This document shows positions 26,317 to 33,622 of a stretch of 33,622 nucleotides of DNA, piece by piece. The translations under genes and the position numbers were made by a program. The notes under the pieces were generated by a model that saw nothing but the letters and a program-made list of their open reading frames with translations, made no database searches and was not told the origin of the DNA. The first letter of the stretch is position 1, and each line of letters begins with the position of its first letter. This stretch comes from Sphingobacterium sp. (GTDB lineage Bacteria; Bacteroidota; Bacteroidia; Sphingobacteriales; Sphingobacteriaceae), in the NCBI GenBank assembly GCA_029239355.1, contig JAQZAZ010000075.1:1-33622 (forward strand), in the 5' to 3' direction.

Positions 26317-27351
26317 TTAATTTTTGGCATTGAGTGCCAATTGCTTCAGAGATTTGATCCATTTGGGATCGTCATTGAGACTTTCAACCAGACAGACTTC
26401 CTCTCCTCCTAAATTCTTGAATTCATTAGCATATTCCACGCCAATTTCATCAATCGTCTCTATACAGTCGGCCACAAATGCCGGACTGAAGACCAATAAT
26501 TTTTTATAACCTTTATTTGCAAGGTCATGCAACAAATCAGAAGTATAGGGTTGAATCCATGGTTCTTTGCCCAACCGGGACTGGAAGCACAGCGAATATT
26601 GCTCTTTCTGCAAGCCCAATTTTTCAACAATGGTCCGGGTAGTTGCATAACACTGAGAAACATAACAATATGTATTGACATTTGTTTTACAGGAATCACA
26701 GCCAGACTCAGGGCATTTTAGTTTGCCCGAAGGGTCCACCTTACCCAATTGTCTAACAGGAAGACCATGGTAGCTAAAAACAAAATGGTCGAAATGGGCA
26801 AGATCGTGTTTTCGGGCATGATCTGCAAAGGTCTCAGCCATCAAATCATCCGTACAAAAATTGCTTACAAAACTCATCTCAGGAAGATAGTTCCACTTGC
26901 GAATGAGTTCCATGACACGATCGATAACTGAACCGGAGGTTGCCGAAGCATACTGAGGGAATAATGGAATGACACGGATAGACTCGAGCAGCATACCTTC
27001 CATCCTGTTCAGCGCAGATTCTATGGATGGATTTTGGTAACGCATCGCCAATTCCACATGATACTCTTCGCCTAAAGATTCCTGTAATAAGTCGCGTTGC
27101 AGTATACTATAATGCATCAATGGTGATCCAGTTTCCTTATCCCAGATTGTTTCGTAAATCTTTGCTGATTTTGGTGCACGGGTACGAGCAATTATTCCTT
27201 TCACCAATAAAGTCCGTTGGAAATAAGGAATATCTATGACACGTGGATCCATTAAGAATTCGGTCAAATATTTTTTTACGTCTGGAGTAGTTGGACTATC
27301 GGGTGTACCTAATTGTACTAAAAGAATACCTTTTTTGGCTTTATTGCTCAT
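26317..27351 (-). CDS. hemH: Ferrochelatase HemH with cysteine-rich insert
   Basis: The 344-residue product inserts Fe2+ into protoporphyrin IX (or coproporphyrin III in some bacteria). It has VQLGTPDSP at the start, PLFPQYASATSGSV, the catalytic His195 in FSYHGLP, and the essential Glu298 in VADCIETIDEIG. An unusual stretch right after the active-site loop holds Cys213, Cys218, Cys221 and Cys229. Such clusters occur in ferrochelatases that carry an iron-sulfur cluster, but this is not proven here. It leads a pair with the phosphoesterase. A -7 promoter element ends only 6 bases before the ATG, so the message may be nearly leaderless. Confidence 0.95.
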   Translation of the reverse strand: MSNKAKKGILLVQLGTPDSPTTPDVKKYLTEFLMDPRVIDIPYFQRTLLVKGIIARTRAPKSAKIYETIWDKETGSPLMHYSILQRDLLQESLGEEYHVELAMRYQNPSIESALNRMEGMLLESIRVIPLFPQYASATSGSVIDRVMELIRKWNYLPEMSFVSNFCTDDLMAETFADHARKHDLAHFDHFVFSYHGLPVRQLGKVDPSGKLKCPESGCDSCKTNVNTYCYVSQCYATTRTIVEKLGLQKEQYSLCFQSRLGKEPWIQPYTSDLLHDLANKGYKKLLVFSPAFVADCIETIDEIGVEYANEFKNLGGEEVCLVESLNDDPKWIKSLKQLALNAKN

Positions 27352-27357
27352 AGCCTA

Positions 27358-27365
27358 CAAAAATA
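27358..27365 (-). promoter_or_regulatory. -7 element TATTTTTG of hemH
   Basis: On the minus strand this matches TAnnTTTG and ends 6 bases before the hemH ATG, so transcription would begin at or next to the start codon. No -33 TTG is visible. Confidence 0.4.
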
Positions 27366-27431
27366 AACAAAAAAGCATGTACTGCAGATTCACTCGCGAT
27401 AATATGAAATATCTATGACGGGTAAACTACG

Positions 27432-28280
27432 TTAGAGCGCTTCCAGTGCAGCTTTCACATCTTTCATTAACCACATTGGTGTCGAGGTTGCTCCGCATAT
27501 ACCAATGCGGTCGCCCACGGCAAAAACGGACGCTTCCAGTTCTGCGGGATCAGAAATAAAGTAACTTTCAGGATTAGCTTTTTGGCAGACTTCAAACAAA
27601 ACTTTTCCATTGGAAGATTTCTTCCCGGACACAAAAACAATTTTGTCATATTGCCTTGCAAATGTACCAAGATCTTCATACCTGTTAGAAACTTGTCTAC
27701 AGATGGTATCATTTGCCTTGACTTCATACCCCCTTCTGATCAACTCCTCTTTGATGGCGTAGAATTTATCCACGCTTTTTGTCGTCTGGCTATAGAGGGT
27801 AAATGAACTTGGTAAATCGGCCTCATCCAGCTCAGCAATATCCTGAAAAACGAGCGCTTCATTATTTGTCTGTCCTTGTAAGCCGATGACCTCCGCATGC
27901 CCATGCTTTCCAAATATTAAGATCTTTTCCTCCTGGTCAAAAGAGGTTTTGATCCGATTTTGCAATTTGAGAACGACTGGACAGGAAGCATCAATTAAGG
28001 TAATATTGTTTTCTAACGCTGTACGATAGGTTTCGGGGGCCTCACCATGTGCACGGATCAGCACCTTCTCGTTTTGTAGTGTAGGCAGCGCAGCATGATC
28101 AATAATACGCAATCCTTTGGCTTTCAAGCGGGCTACTTCTTCGTCATTGTGTACAATGTCACCAAGACAATAGAGGTAACCATCCTCTTCCAAAATCTCC
28201 TCTGCCATATCTATAGCGTATACCACCCCAAAGCAAAAGCCGGAATCCTTATCAATGTCTACTGTTAGATTTAATGCCAT
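27432..28280 (-). CDS. ispH: 4-hydroxy-3-methylbut-2-enyl diphosphate reductase IspH
   Basis: The 282-residue iron-sulfur enzyme makes IPP and DMAPP in the last step of the MEP isoprenoid pathway. The three cluster cysteines are Cys16 (SGFCFGV), Cys100 (IDASCPVV) and Cys194 (NDTICRQV). The substrate-binding residues lie in IRAHGE and in LIFGKHGHAEVIG, which holds the catalytic Glu. The length is normal. The gene is separated from hemH by 80 bases with its own -7 element upstream, so it is likely a separate unit on the same strand. Confidence 0.96.
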   Translation of the reverse strand: MALNLTVDIDKDSGFCFGVVYAIDMAEEILEEDGYLYCLGDIVHNDEEVARLKAKGLRIIDHAALPTLQNEKVLIRAHGEAPETYRTALENNITLIDASCPVVLKLQNRIKTSFDQEEKILIFGKHGHAEVIGLQGQTNNEALVFQDIAELDEADLPSSFTLYSQTTKSVDKFYAIKEELIRRGYEVKANDTICRQVSNRYEDLGTFARQYDKIVFVSGKKSSNGKVLFEVCQKANPESYFISDPAELEASVFAVGDRIGICGATSTPMWLMKDVKAALEAL

Positions 28281-28287
28281 AACATTA

Positions 28288-28295
28288 CAAAGTTA
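28288..28295 (-). promoter_or_regulatory. -7 element TAACTTTG of ispH
   Basis: The minus-strand match to TAnnTTTG ends 7 bases before the ATG, which implies a leader of only a few bases. Confidence 0.45.
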
Positions 28296-28533
28296 CATAT
28301 TCGTATCGAATATATTTATTTTATAGATTTGTTTACAAATGATTTTTTATTTCCGCTCATTATCAATTGTAATATAGGATCGGTCAATTTCCCCCGGCAG
28401 AAAAGATTCATAGGTGACTTAGGATGTATTGCATGGCTTCACTTCAACCAAACGAACCATTGTTTCACATTCATGAGTATCTTAAATTAACATACTTAGG
28501 CGAATAAATTGTTTTTATATACGCCTAATTATA
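28296..28533. other. Divergent ispH-ndk intergenic region
   Basis: No gene is recognised. An ATTTGT-TT-ACAAAT inverted repeat lies near 28327-28340, and TTAGGCG/CGCCTAA arms (28496-28502 and 28522-28528) sit just upstream of the ndk promoter and could be an operator. The rest shows nothing clear. Confidence 0.4.
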
Positions 28534-28564
28534 TTGCATATAAAAAGCAATTTATCTAAGTTTG
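28534..28564 (+). promoter_or_regulatory. ndk promoter (TTG-N20-TAAGTTTG)
   Basis: TTG (28534-28536), a 20-base spacer and TAAGTTTG (28557-28564) form a good Bacteroidota promoter. It ends 16 bases before the ndk ATG. Confidence 0.7.
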
Positions 28565-28580
28565 CAAAAAAATTAAAATA

Positions 28581-29000
28581 ATGGCAACTAACAGAACTTT
28601 TACGATGATTAAACCTGACGCGGTAGCGAACGGTCACATCGGTGCAATCTTAAATGATATTATTGCTGGTGGTTTCAAAATCATTGCAATGAAATACATT
28701 CAATTATCGAAAGAAACTGCTGGTGCATTTTACGCTGTGCACAAAGAACGCCCTTTCTATGGTGAATTGGTAGAATTCATGACTTCAGGTCCTATCGTTG
28801 CTGCAATCTTAGAAAAAGAAAATGCGGTTGAAGATTTCCGTACATTAATCGGTGCTACTAATCCAGTGGATGCAGCTGAAGGTACAATCCGTAATAAATA
28901 TGCTAAATCTATCGATGCTAACGCTATCCACGGATCTGATTCTGATGAAAACGCGGCGATTGAAGGTAACTTCTTCTTCTCTCAATTTGAAAGATTTTAA
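28581..29000 (+). CDS. ndk: Nucleoside diphosphate kinase
   Basis: The 139-residue enzyme transfers the gamma phosphate between nucleoside tri- and diphosphates through a phosphohistidine. His117 lies in [20 protein letters not shown] opens the protein, and [14 protein letters not shown] precedes the active site. The length is normal for bacterial Ndk. Synonymous codon choice looks uniform and the promoter is strong, as expected for a well-expressed gene. It is a single-gene unit. Confidence 0.98.
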   Translation: MATNRTFTMIKPDAVANGHIGAILNDIIAGGFKIIAMKYIQLSKETAGAFYAVHKERPFYGELVEFMTSGPIVAAILEKENAVEDFRTLIGATNPVDAAEGTIRNKYAKSIDANAIHGSDSDENAAIEGNFFFSQFERF

Positions 29001-29015
29001 TCAATTAGTAACATG

Positions 29016-29054
29016 ATAAAAAAAGCGTTGTACACCGTACAACGCTTTTTTTAT
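29016..29054. terminator. Bidirectional terminator after ndk
   Basis: A perfect 18-bp stem (29016-29033 with 29037-29054) has a three-base loop, a GCGTTGTAC core and seven-base A and T runs. It serves ndk and the convergent methyltransferase gene. Confidence 0.92.
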
Positions 29055-29075
29055 AATCGTCTGTCGATTATTATA

Positions 29076-29852
29076 TTATCTCCACATAAATCCGCCAATT
29101 CTAAAAAAACGGAGGAATTTATTGATCGCTGTTAATGCCGGTTTCTTAATCTTCCATTTTAAACCACTTAAACCCGTTGGTGGGGCGTCAAAATCTTGTA
29201 CTGTAGCGTTACCCGTTCTCATATGAGTAGGCGGCTGCATTTTACGTTTCTCAACAACCAAAATGCTATCGTAATAATGCAAAGAGTTGACCGATCGGGT
29301 AAACTCATTGACCTTCAGTCCCCGTTGTTCTGAATGATAGGCATTGATATAATCAATAAAGTTCTTACTGTATTCAATAAATGTACCATTCCGTTTATGT
29401 CCACCACCATAAAAAACTTGGTAAGAGGTATGCAGGTCTTCACATAGATAGACACCATTCTCTTTTACATGTCCAAACAGTTCTTCAAATGTAATAATCT
29501 GTTGCAGCATGGTATGCCCACCATCATCTATCAGGATATCTATCGGAGGGATTGACTCTTTCACTTTGCGCAAGAACTTACGATCTGACTGAGATCCGAT
29601 AAATATCTCGATGTTCTCCTCTTCCAGTGCTTTGCAGTTGGGGTTGATATCTACCCCGTAGATTTTTGCTTTGTCGCCAAAATATTTCTTCCACATCTGG
29701 AGGCTCCCGCCCTGAAAGACTCCTATTTCCAGCACCACAATCTCCTTACCTTTGAATTGGCGGAAATGACGATCGTATACGTCAAAATAATGCATCCATT
29801 TGTTGATCAGCTTATCATTATTATTCCGGAAATATTCCTCTAGCTCGTTCAT
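29076..29852 (-). CDS. Class I SAM-dependent methyltransferase (MycE/TylF-type sugar O-methyltransferase relative)
   Basis: The 258-residue product has the SAM-binding motif VLEIGVFQGGS (about residues 40-49), an acidic end of strand 2 (GVD68), a FIGSQSD segment, and a metal-type DDGGH (109-113) followed by EDLHTSY (138-144). This arrangement matches metal-dependent sugar O-methyltransferases such as MycE and the rhamnosyl-O-methyltransferases. Its target is unknown, perhaps a surface glycan. The last 60 residues are basic and without known motif. I prefer ATG 29852 over the in-frame GTG at 29861 because it gives the compact start MNELEEYF. Confidence 0.8.
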   Translation of the reverse strand: MNELEEYFRNNNDKLINKWMHYFDVYDRHFRQFKGKEIVVLEIGVFQGGSLQMWKKYFGDKAKIYGVDINPNCKALEEENIEIFIGSQSDRKFLRKVKESIPPIDILIDDGGHTMLQQIITFEELFGHVKENGVYLCEDLHTSYQVFYGGGHKRNGTFIEYSKNFIDYINAYHSEQRGLKVNEFTRSVNSLHYYDSILVVEKRKMQPPTHMRTGNATVQDFDAPPTGLSGLKWKIKKPALTAINKFLRFFRIGGFMWR

Positions 29853-29897
29853 ATTAGACACTTAATAAATGGTGTAGAAAATTTGTGTTGAAACTAG

Positions 29898-30083
29898 CTA
29901 AATATAATCGAAAAGTCAAGTTTTTTTTGCGGAAGAGGTTCGGGATATTCAGGGAGGATCAGAAAATTGATCCCACTTATCCGGAGAGATCTGAGACAGC
30001 AAATGGCAGATCACTTGCGTGAAGAAAATAAACGAGAAGCTGCCAAAAAGGAAAAGCACCGCCAGGAAGAATTGCATACCTGA
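29898..30083 (+). other. Short open stretch, possible gene remnant
   Basis: One plus-strand frame is open from after TAG 29895-29897 to TGA 30081-30083. It encodes a basic, helix-like tail (KLIPLIRRDLRQQMADHL, then REENKREAAKKEKHRQEEL). The only starts are TTG 29967 or ATG 30003. It could be the tail of a decayed small gene, but I cannot name a family. Confidence that it is functional is low. Confidence 0.2.
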
Positions 30084-30125
30084 ATGAGGCTCCGAGACGC
30101 TAAGAAGAAAAAGCTACGATAAAAA

Positions 30126-30554
30126 CTAGAAATTTCTTTTCCCTAGATATTCATCTTCTTTAGCCGTCATCTTCGCTTTATCAGCAGGTTTTTTATCCGG
30201 ATATCCGCAAAGGTGCATAACACCATGAATAATGACGCGGTGCAACTCATCACGTTCAGCGACCTTAAATTTTTGCGCATTCTCCTGAATGCGTTCTACA
30301 CTGATAAAAATATCGCCAGCAATGGTATCCTCATCCTCTGATGAATCAAAAGTTACGATGTCGGTATAGGTATCGTGATTCAGATATTCTTTATTGATCT
30401 CCAACAGATAGGCATCCGAACAGAGGATAAAACTCAGCTCGCCTATGCGCTTAAATCCTTCACCTTTGATTGCATCAACGATCCATTGACGAATCTTTCC
30501 TTTTTCCTTTAGTTTGAAATCTATGTCCTCAGTAAAAAATAATATGTTTTTCAT
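30126..30554 (-). CDS. ybeY: Endoribonuclease YbeY (rRNA maturation factor)
   Basis: The 142-residue metalloprotein acts in 16S rRNA 3'-end maturation and ribosome quality control. The family core is seen: ELSFILCSDAYLLEINKEYL, HDTYTDIVTFD, GDIFISVERI and the metal motif H110-G-V-M-H114-L-C-G-Y-P-D120. The third usual histidine (HGxLHLxGYDH) is replaced by Asp120. This variant is, to my recollection, common in Bacteroidota and need not abolish metal binding. It lies 139 bases before the ruvX stop on the same strand, so joint transcription is uncertain. Confidence 0.93.
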   Translation of the reverse strand: MKNILFFTEDIDFKLKEKGKIRQWIVDAIKGEGFKRIGELSFILCSDAYLLEINKEYLNHDTYTDIVTFDSSEDEDTIAGDIFISVERIQENAQKFKVAERDELHRVIIHGVMHLCGYPDKKPADKAKMTAKEDEYLGKRNF

Positions 30555-30693
30555 CTGTAACTAATTATTAATTGAGCTCCCAGGCCCGGTTTTTATTCCA
30601 TCAGTTAGATGGATCTTATGATCATCAAATCGACATTTCTCCATCAATAAACGAGTCATCTAACGCTAGCAGCTCATGCGATAAAATTCGCAT

Positions 30694-31107
30694 TTAAAAG
30701 TTCCGACCCTCCATATAGCTCTGCAAGATAATTGTCGCTGAGACCGTATCGACCAGGCCTTTCTGTTGACGATCCTTTTTCTTCTTCCCACTTTGAGCGA
30801 TAGCTGCAGAGGCCATTTTTGAAGTAAACCGTTCGTCAATTTCCATAACTGGAATTGTAGGGTAGGTCTTTTTCAATTTGCGCATAAACCCGACCACATG
30901 CGAAGCTGACTCCGAATCCGATCCGTCCAGCTGTTTGGGTTTACCGACTATGAATGTTTCGATCTGTTCCGTTTGGAGGTATTCCGTTAGAAAAGTCCAA
31001 ATATCCTGCGGGTGTACTGTTGTCAGTGCGGTAGCAATAATTTGCATCGGATCTGTAACCGCAACCCCGATTCGTTTTGTACCATAATCAAATGCCATTA
31101 ACCTCAT
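30694..31107 (-). CDS. ruvX: Putative pre-16S rRNA nuclease / Holliday junction resolvase RuvX (YqgF)
   Basis: The 137-residue RNase-H-fold protein has FDYGTKRIGVAVTD (catalytic Asp) at the N-terminus, FIVGKPKQLDGSDSE, the acidic IDERFTSKMA, and VDTVSATIILQ with the last acidic residue. It is involved in 16S rRNA processing and possibly in recombination. Reading could begin at TTG 31134, but that codon overlaps a TATTTTTG promoter element (31124-31131), so ATG 31107 (MRLMAFDYG) is used. The divergent neighbour is the DUF1684-deformylase fusion. Just beyond the stop a six-bp ATGCGA/TCGCAT hairpin may weakly terminate. Confidence 0.93.
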   Translation of the reverse strand: MRLMAFDYGTKRIGVAVTDPMQIIATALTTVHPQDIWTFLTEYLQTEQIETFIVGKPKQLDGSDSESASHVVGFMRKLKKTYPTIPVMEIDERFTSKMASAAIAQSGKKKKDRQQKGLVDTVSATIILQSYMEGRNF

Positions 31108-31123
31108 GGAAAATCGTTTTTTA

Positions 31124-31131
31124 CAAAAATA
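31124..31131 (-). promoter_or_regulatory. -7 element TATTTTTG of ruvX
   Basis: The minus-strand match to TAnnTTTG ends 16 bases before the ATG at 31107 and rules against the upstream TTG start. Confidence 0.45.
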
Positions 31132-31253
31132 CAATTTAGATTTGAGTATCGAGATATGCGTGTTGAGATTCTGCTTCTACCGCTATAAGCCCATGAAGTG
31201 TCATCATTTTTTTATTTTTTATTGTGTAAAACTTCAATTCACTAAAAAAGCTA

Positions 31254-31261
31254 TAACTTTG
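31254..31261 (+). promoter_or_regulatory. -7 element TAACTTTG of the DUF1684-deformylase gene
   Basis: This matches TAnnTTTG and ends 20 bases before the ATG. No TTG is at the usual -33 distance. Confidence 0.5.
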
Positions 31262-31281
31262 ATAGACTATTAAAAGTTTAC

Positions 31282-32508
31282 ATGAGAAAAACAGTTATTG
31301 CCAGCCTCTTTGTTGCATTTTGTCTATATGGCCATGCCCAGAGCAATTATGAGCAACAAATTTTGGCCCAGCGCAAGGAAAAGGCTTTGGAATTGGCCAA
31401 AGAGCAATTTGGCCCATTAAAAGCAGAACAAGTGGCATCTTTGGATTATTTCCCCGTAAGTCCAAACTATAAAATTAAAGCTAAGATAGAGGTCTTATTT
31501 GATGAACCTGTATTTCGTATGCCTACCTATGATGGTACAAGCAATGAATATAAACGTTATGCAATTGTGACATTTCCACTGAATGGTGCAGAAAGAACAT
31601 TAAATATTTACCAAAGTGTAGCTTTATTTCAAAACCCTGCCTACAAAAAACATTTATTTTTACCATTTTTAGACCAGACGAACGGCCAGGAGAGTTATAG
31701 TGGTGGGCGATATATCGACCTGTCCACAGATGACATCAAGGGCAGTACCATTGAAATAGATTTTAATAAGGCTTACAATCCGTATTGTGCTTACAGCAAT
31801 GGGTATCGTTGTCCAGTTCCCCCAGTTGAAAACAATTTAGAAACAAAAATTATGGCAGGAGAAAAAGCCTTTCATAAAGCAAAAAATGAACGGCCTGTCA
31901 ACCTGAATGGCGGACAGGAATTTACAGAAGCTGATAAGAAAATTATTTTATCAGGGAATGAAAGCACGCTCCTTCGTGTATTGCAAACCACCGATGAGAA
32001 AGATTTAAAGGTATTGAAAGCAACAAGCAGTGATGTCAAATATAATGACCCAATGTTGGAAACACTGTCAAAGCGCATGTTTGCCACAGTTCGCGATCCG
32101 AACCATCCTGGTGTGGGTATAGCCGCTCCCCAAATTGGCATCAACAAAAATCTAATTTGGGTACAGCGGTTTGACAAGCCCGAACAACCCTTTGAGTTTT
32201 ATATCAATCCCAAAATTCTATGGCGTTCGAAACTAAAACGGAAAGGAGCTGAAGGCTGTCTCTCCATCCCGAATCGCAAAGAAGATGTATTACGGAGTTA
32301 TGCAATACGTTTACAGTATATCAATAAGGAAGGAAAAGTGATTGAAGAGAATATCGAGGGCTTTACGGCGGTAATTTTCCAGCACGAAACGGATCACCTC
32401 TTTGGCATATTATTTCCTGATCGTCTGGTAGAACAGGAAAAAGAAAACTACGTACCATTGAATGATAAAATTGATTTTTCCATCTTGCCAAAGACTTTGA
32501 CACCATAG
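31282..32508 (+). CDS. Exported DUF1684-peptide deformylase fusion protein
   Basis: The 408-residue product starts with a type I signal peptide (residues 1-19, cleavage likely after GHA). Residues about 22-195 form a DUF1684 domain: LDYFPVSPNYKI, MPTYDGTSNEYKRYAIVTF, LFLPFLDQTNG, SGGRYIDL, then DFNKAYNPYCAYSNGYRC and PVPPVENNLETKIMAGEKAF. Residues about 222-385 form a complete peptide deformylase: motif 1 G277-V-G-I-A-A-P-Q284, motif 2 E324-G-C326-L-S and motif 3 Q367-H368-E369-T-D-H372. All metal ligands (Cys326, His368, His372) and the catalytic Glu369 are intact. A signal peptide implies export to the periplasm, which is unexpected for a deformylase that normally works on nascent chains. 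The substrate is unknown. It is transcribed away from ruvX. Confidence 0.9.
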   Translation: MRKTVIASLFVAFCLYGHAQSNYEQQILAQRKEKALELAKEQFGPLKAEQVASLDYFPVSPNYKIKAKIEVLFDEPVFRMPTYDGTSNEYKRYAIVTFPLNGAERTLNIYQSVALFQNPAYKKHLFLPFLDQTNGQESYSGGRYIDLSTDDIKGSTIEIDFNKAYNPYCAYSNGYRCPVPPVENNLETKIMAGEKAFHKAKNERPVNLNGGQEFTEADKKIILSGNESTLLRVLQTTDEKDLKVLKATSSDVKYNDPMLETLSKRMFATVRDPNHPGVGIAAPQIGINKNLIWVQRFDKPEQPFEFYINPKILWRSKLKRKGAEGCLSIPNRKEDVLRSYAIRLQYINKEGKVIEENIEGFTAVIFQHETDHLFGILFPDRLVEQEKENYVPLNDKIDFSILPKTLTP

Positions 32509-32576
32509 CAACAGATTGATCGAACCGGCTTGAAAAATGCCTGTCCTCCTTAAAATCACAAATACACCTATAAAAA

Positions 32577-32606
32577 GAGCCCCCATGAACTGCTTCATGG
32601 GGGCTC
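32577..32606 (-). terminator. Terminator of asd
   Basis: A perfect 13-bp GC-rich stem (GAGCCCCCATGAA with TTCATGGGGGCTC) with a four-base loop is followed on the minus strand by a run of five T. It begins 22 bases after the asd stop and faces the convergent deformylase fusion. Confidence 0.9.
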
Positions 32607-32628
32607 AATATGATGGAATCTATATGCG

Positions 32629-33618
32629 TTAGATCAATCCTTTTTCTGCCAATAGTTCAGCAACCTGAACAGCGTTTGTCGCTGCGCCTTTGCGCAAATT
32701 GTCGGCCACTACCCACATATTAAGGGTATTTGGTTGTGATTCATCACGACGGATACGTCCCACAAAAACTTCATCTCGACCATGTGCATCTTTTGGCATC
32801 GGATATTGAAGATTAGCAGGATCATCAACAACGATACAACCACTTTGAGCAGCTAATGCAGCACGCACATCATTTAAATCAAAGTCATTTTCGAATTCGA
32901 TGTTCAATGATTCGGAGTGCCCGCCCATCACTGGAATACGCACAGTTGTTGCTGTCACCTTGATTGAATCATCACGCATGATCTTGTTTGTTTCCAAAAT
33001 CATTTTCATTTCCTCCTTGGTGTAACCATTCTCCTGAAACACGTCAATATGCGGAATGACGTTCAAGTCAATCTGATATGGATAAGCTTTTTCGCCATCT
33101 TTACCTGCGCGTTCATCCATCAGCTGGTTAACAGCTTTTACCCCTGTACCTGTTACGGACTGATAAGTCGAAACAACGACACGTTTAATTTTATATTTAT
33201 CATGTAATGGTTTTAACGCCACTACCATTTGAATAGTAGAACAATTTGGGTTTGCAATGATCTTATCATCAGCCGATAATACATCGCCATTAACTTCCGG
33301 AACGACCAATTTCTTCGTCGGGTCCATACGCCATGCCGACGAATTGTCAATCACTGTAATTCCGGCTTCTGCAAACTTCGGTGCAAACTCCTTAGATGTA
33401 TCCCCTCCTGCAGAGAACAATGCAACATCAGGTTTCAGAGCAATAGCCTCAGATGGTGTAACCACCTTATACTTCTTTCCCTTGAATTCAATTTCCTTAC
33501 CCTTACTGCGCTCTGAAGCTACCGGAATTAATTCTGTTACTGGGAAATTTCGCGCCGCCAACACGGTTAGCATCTCAGTACCTACAAGGCCTGTTGCGCC
33601 GACTACTGCCACTTTCAT
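32629..33618 (-). CDS. asd: Aspartate-semialdehyde dehydrogenase
   Basis: The 329-residue enzyme reduces aspartyl phosphate to aspartate semialdehyde for lysine (diaminopimelate), methionine and threonine synthesis. The NADP-binding start is VAVVGATGLVG. The catalytic Cys126 lies in ANPNCSTIQ, and the general-base His234 in MGGHSESLNIEFE. The whole coding region is within the window, with the ATG at 33616-33618, four bases from the window end, so upstream control is not visible. Confidence 0.97.
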   Translation of the reverse strand: MKVAVVGATGLVGTEMLTVLAARNFPVTELIPVASERSKGKEIEFKGKKYKVVTPSEAIALKPDVALFSAGGDTSKEFAPKFAEAGITVIDNSSAWRMDPTKKLVVPEVNGDVLSADDKIIANPNCSTIQMVVALKPLHDKYKIKRVVVSTYQSVTGTGVKAVNQLMDERAGKDGEKAYPYQIDLNVIPHIDVFQENGYTKEEMKMILETNKIMRDDSIKVTATTVRIPVMGGHSESLNIEFENDFDLNDVRAALAAQSGCIVVDDPANLQYPMPKDAHGRDEVFVGRIRRDESQPNTLNMWVVADNLRKGAATNAVQVAELLAEKGLI

Positions 33619-33622
33619 TTTT

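Noticed and set aside
1..33622. CRISPR array, prophage or defence island
   Set aside because: No regularly spaced repeats, phage structural genes, integrases or recognised defence genes were found.

Overview
This 33.6 kb window reads as a chromosomal segment of a Bacteroidota bacterium, most likely a Sphingobacteriaceae member close to Sphingobacterium. The reasons are a DUF4270 lipoprotein followed by a Kelch-type lipoprotein, several lipoproteins with short lipobox signals, Bacteroidota-type promoter elements (TAnnTTTG) in front of many genes, a YbeY of the HGVMHLCGYPD type, and a eukaryote-like UDP-glucose dehydrogenase remnant. The assignment rests on recognised protein families only. I see no rRNA, tRNA, CRISPR array, insertion sequence or prophage.

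Layout. 1-2.5 kb: a DUF4270 lipoprotein and a Kelch lipoprotein, closed by a very long perfect hairpin. 2.8-6.4 kb (minus): a plant-type glutaminyl cyclase lipoprotein, then dnaG followed by a YraN-family gene. 6.5-7.25 kb: a decayed UDP-glucose 6-dehydrogenase gene (plus) that keeps its terminator. 7.4-10 kb (minus): a small cysteine-pair protein and an M3 metallopeptidase lipoprotein. 10.2-11.3 kb (plus): a DUF4407 membrane protein. 11.6-14.2 kb (minus): rmuC and an arginase-fold protein that lacks half of its metal ligands. 14.3-15.2 kb: an epimerase gene broken by a deletion in its Rossmann motif. 15.5-17.7 kb (plus): a phosphoserine phosphatase fused to a SerA fragment and an ACT domain, then an unrecognised 194-residue protein with a 43-residue membrane protein 2 bases behind it. 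17.9-22.7 kb (plus): mfd and a trans-sulfuration-type PLP enzyme. 22.75-28.3 kb (minus): galT-galK, hemH plus a membrane metallophosphoesterase, and ispH. 28.6 kb: ndk. 29-31.1 kb (minus): a methyltransferase, ybeY and ruvX. 31.3-32.5 kb (plus): an exported DUF1684-peptide deformylase fusion. 32.6 kb to the end (minus): asd.

Most of the window is housekeeping: DNA replication and repair (dnaG, mfd, rmuC, ruvX), ribosome maturation (ybeY), isoprenoid and heme synthesis (ispH, hemH), nucleotide balance (ndk), galactose salvage (galT-galK) and amino-acid synthesis (asd, the SerB fusion, the PLP enzyme). The unusual items are the exported DUF1684-deformylase fusion, the SerB-split SerA-ACT architecture, the arginase-fold protein with altered metal sites, a duplicated translation-start region in front of the SerB fusion, and two recently broken sugar-nucleotide/short-chain dehydrogenase-type genes.
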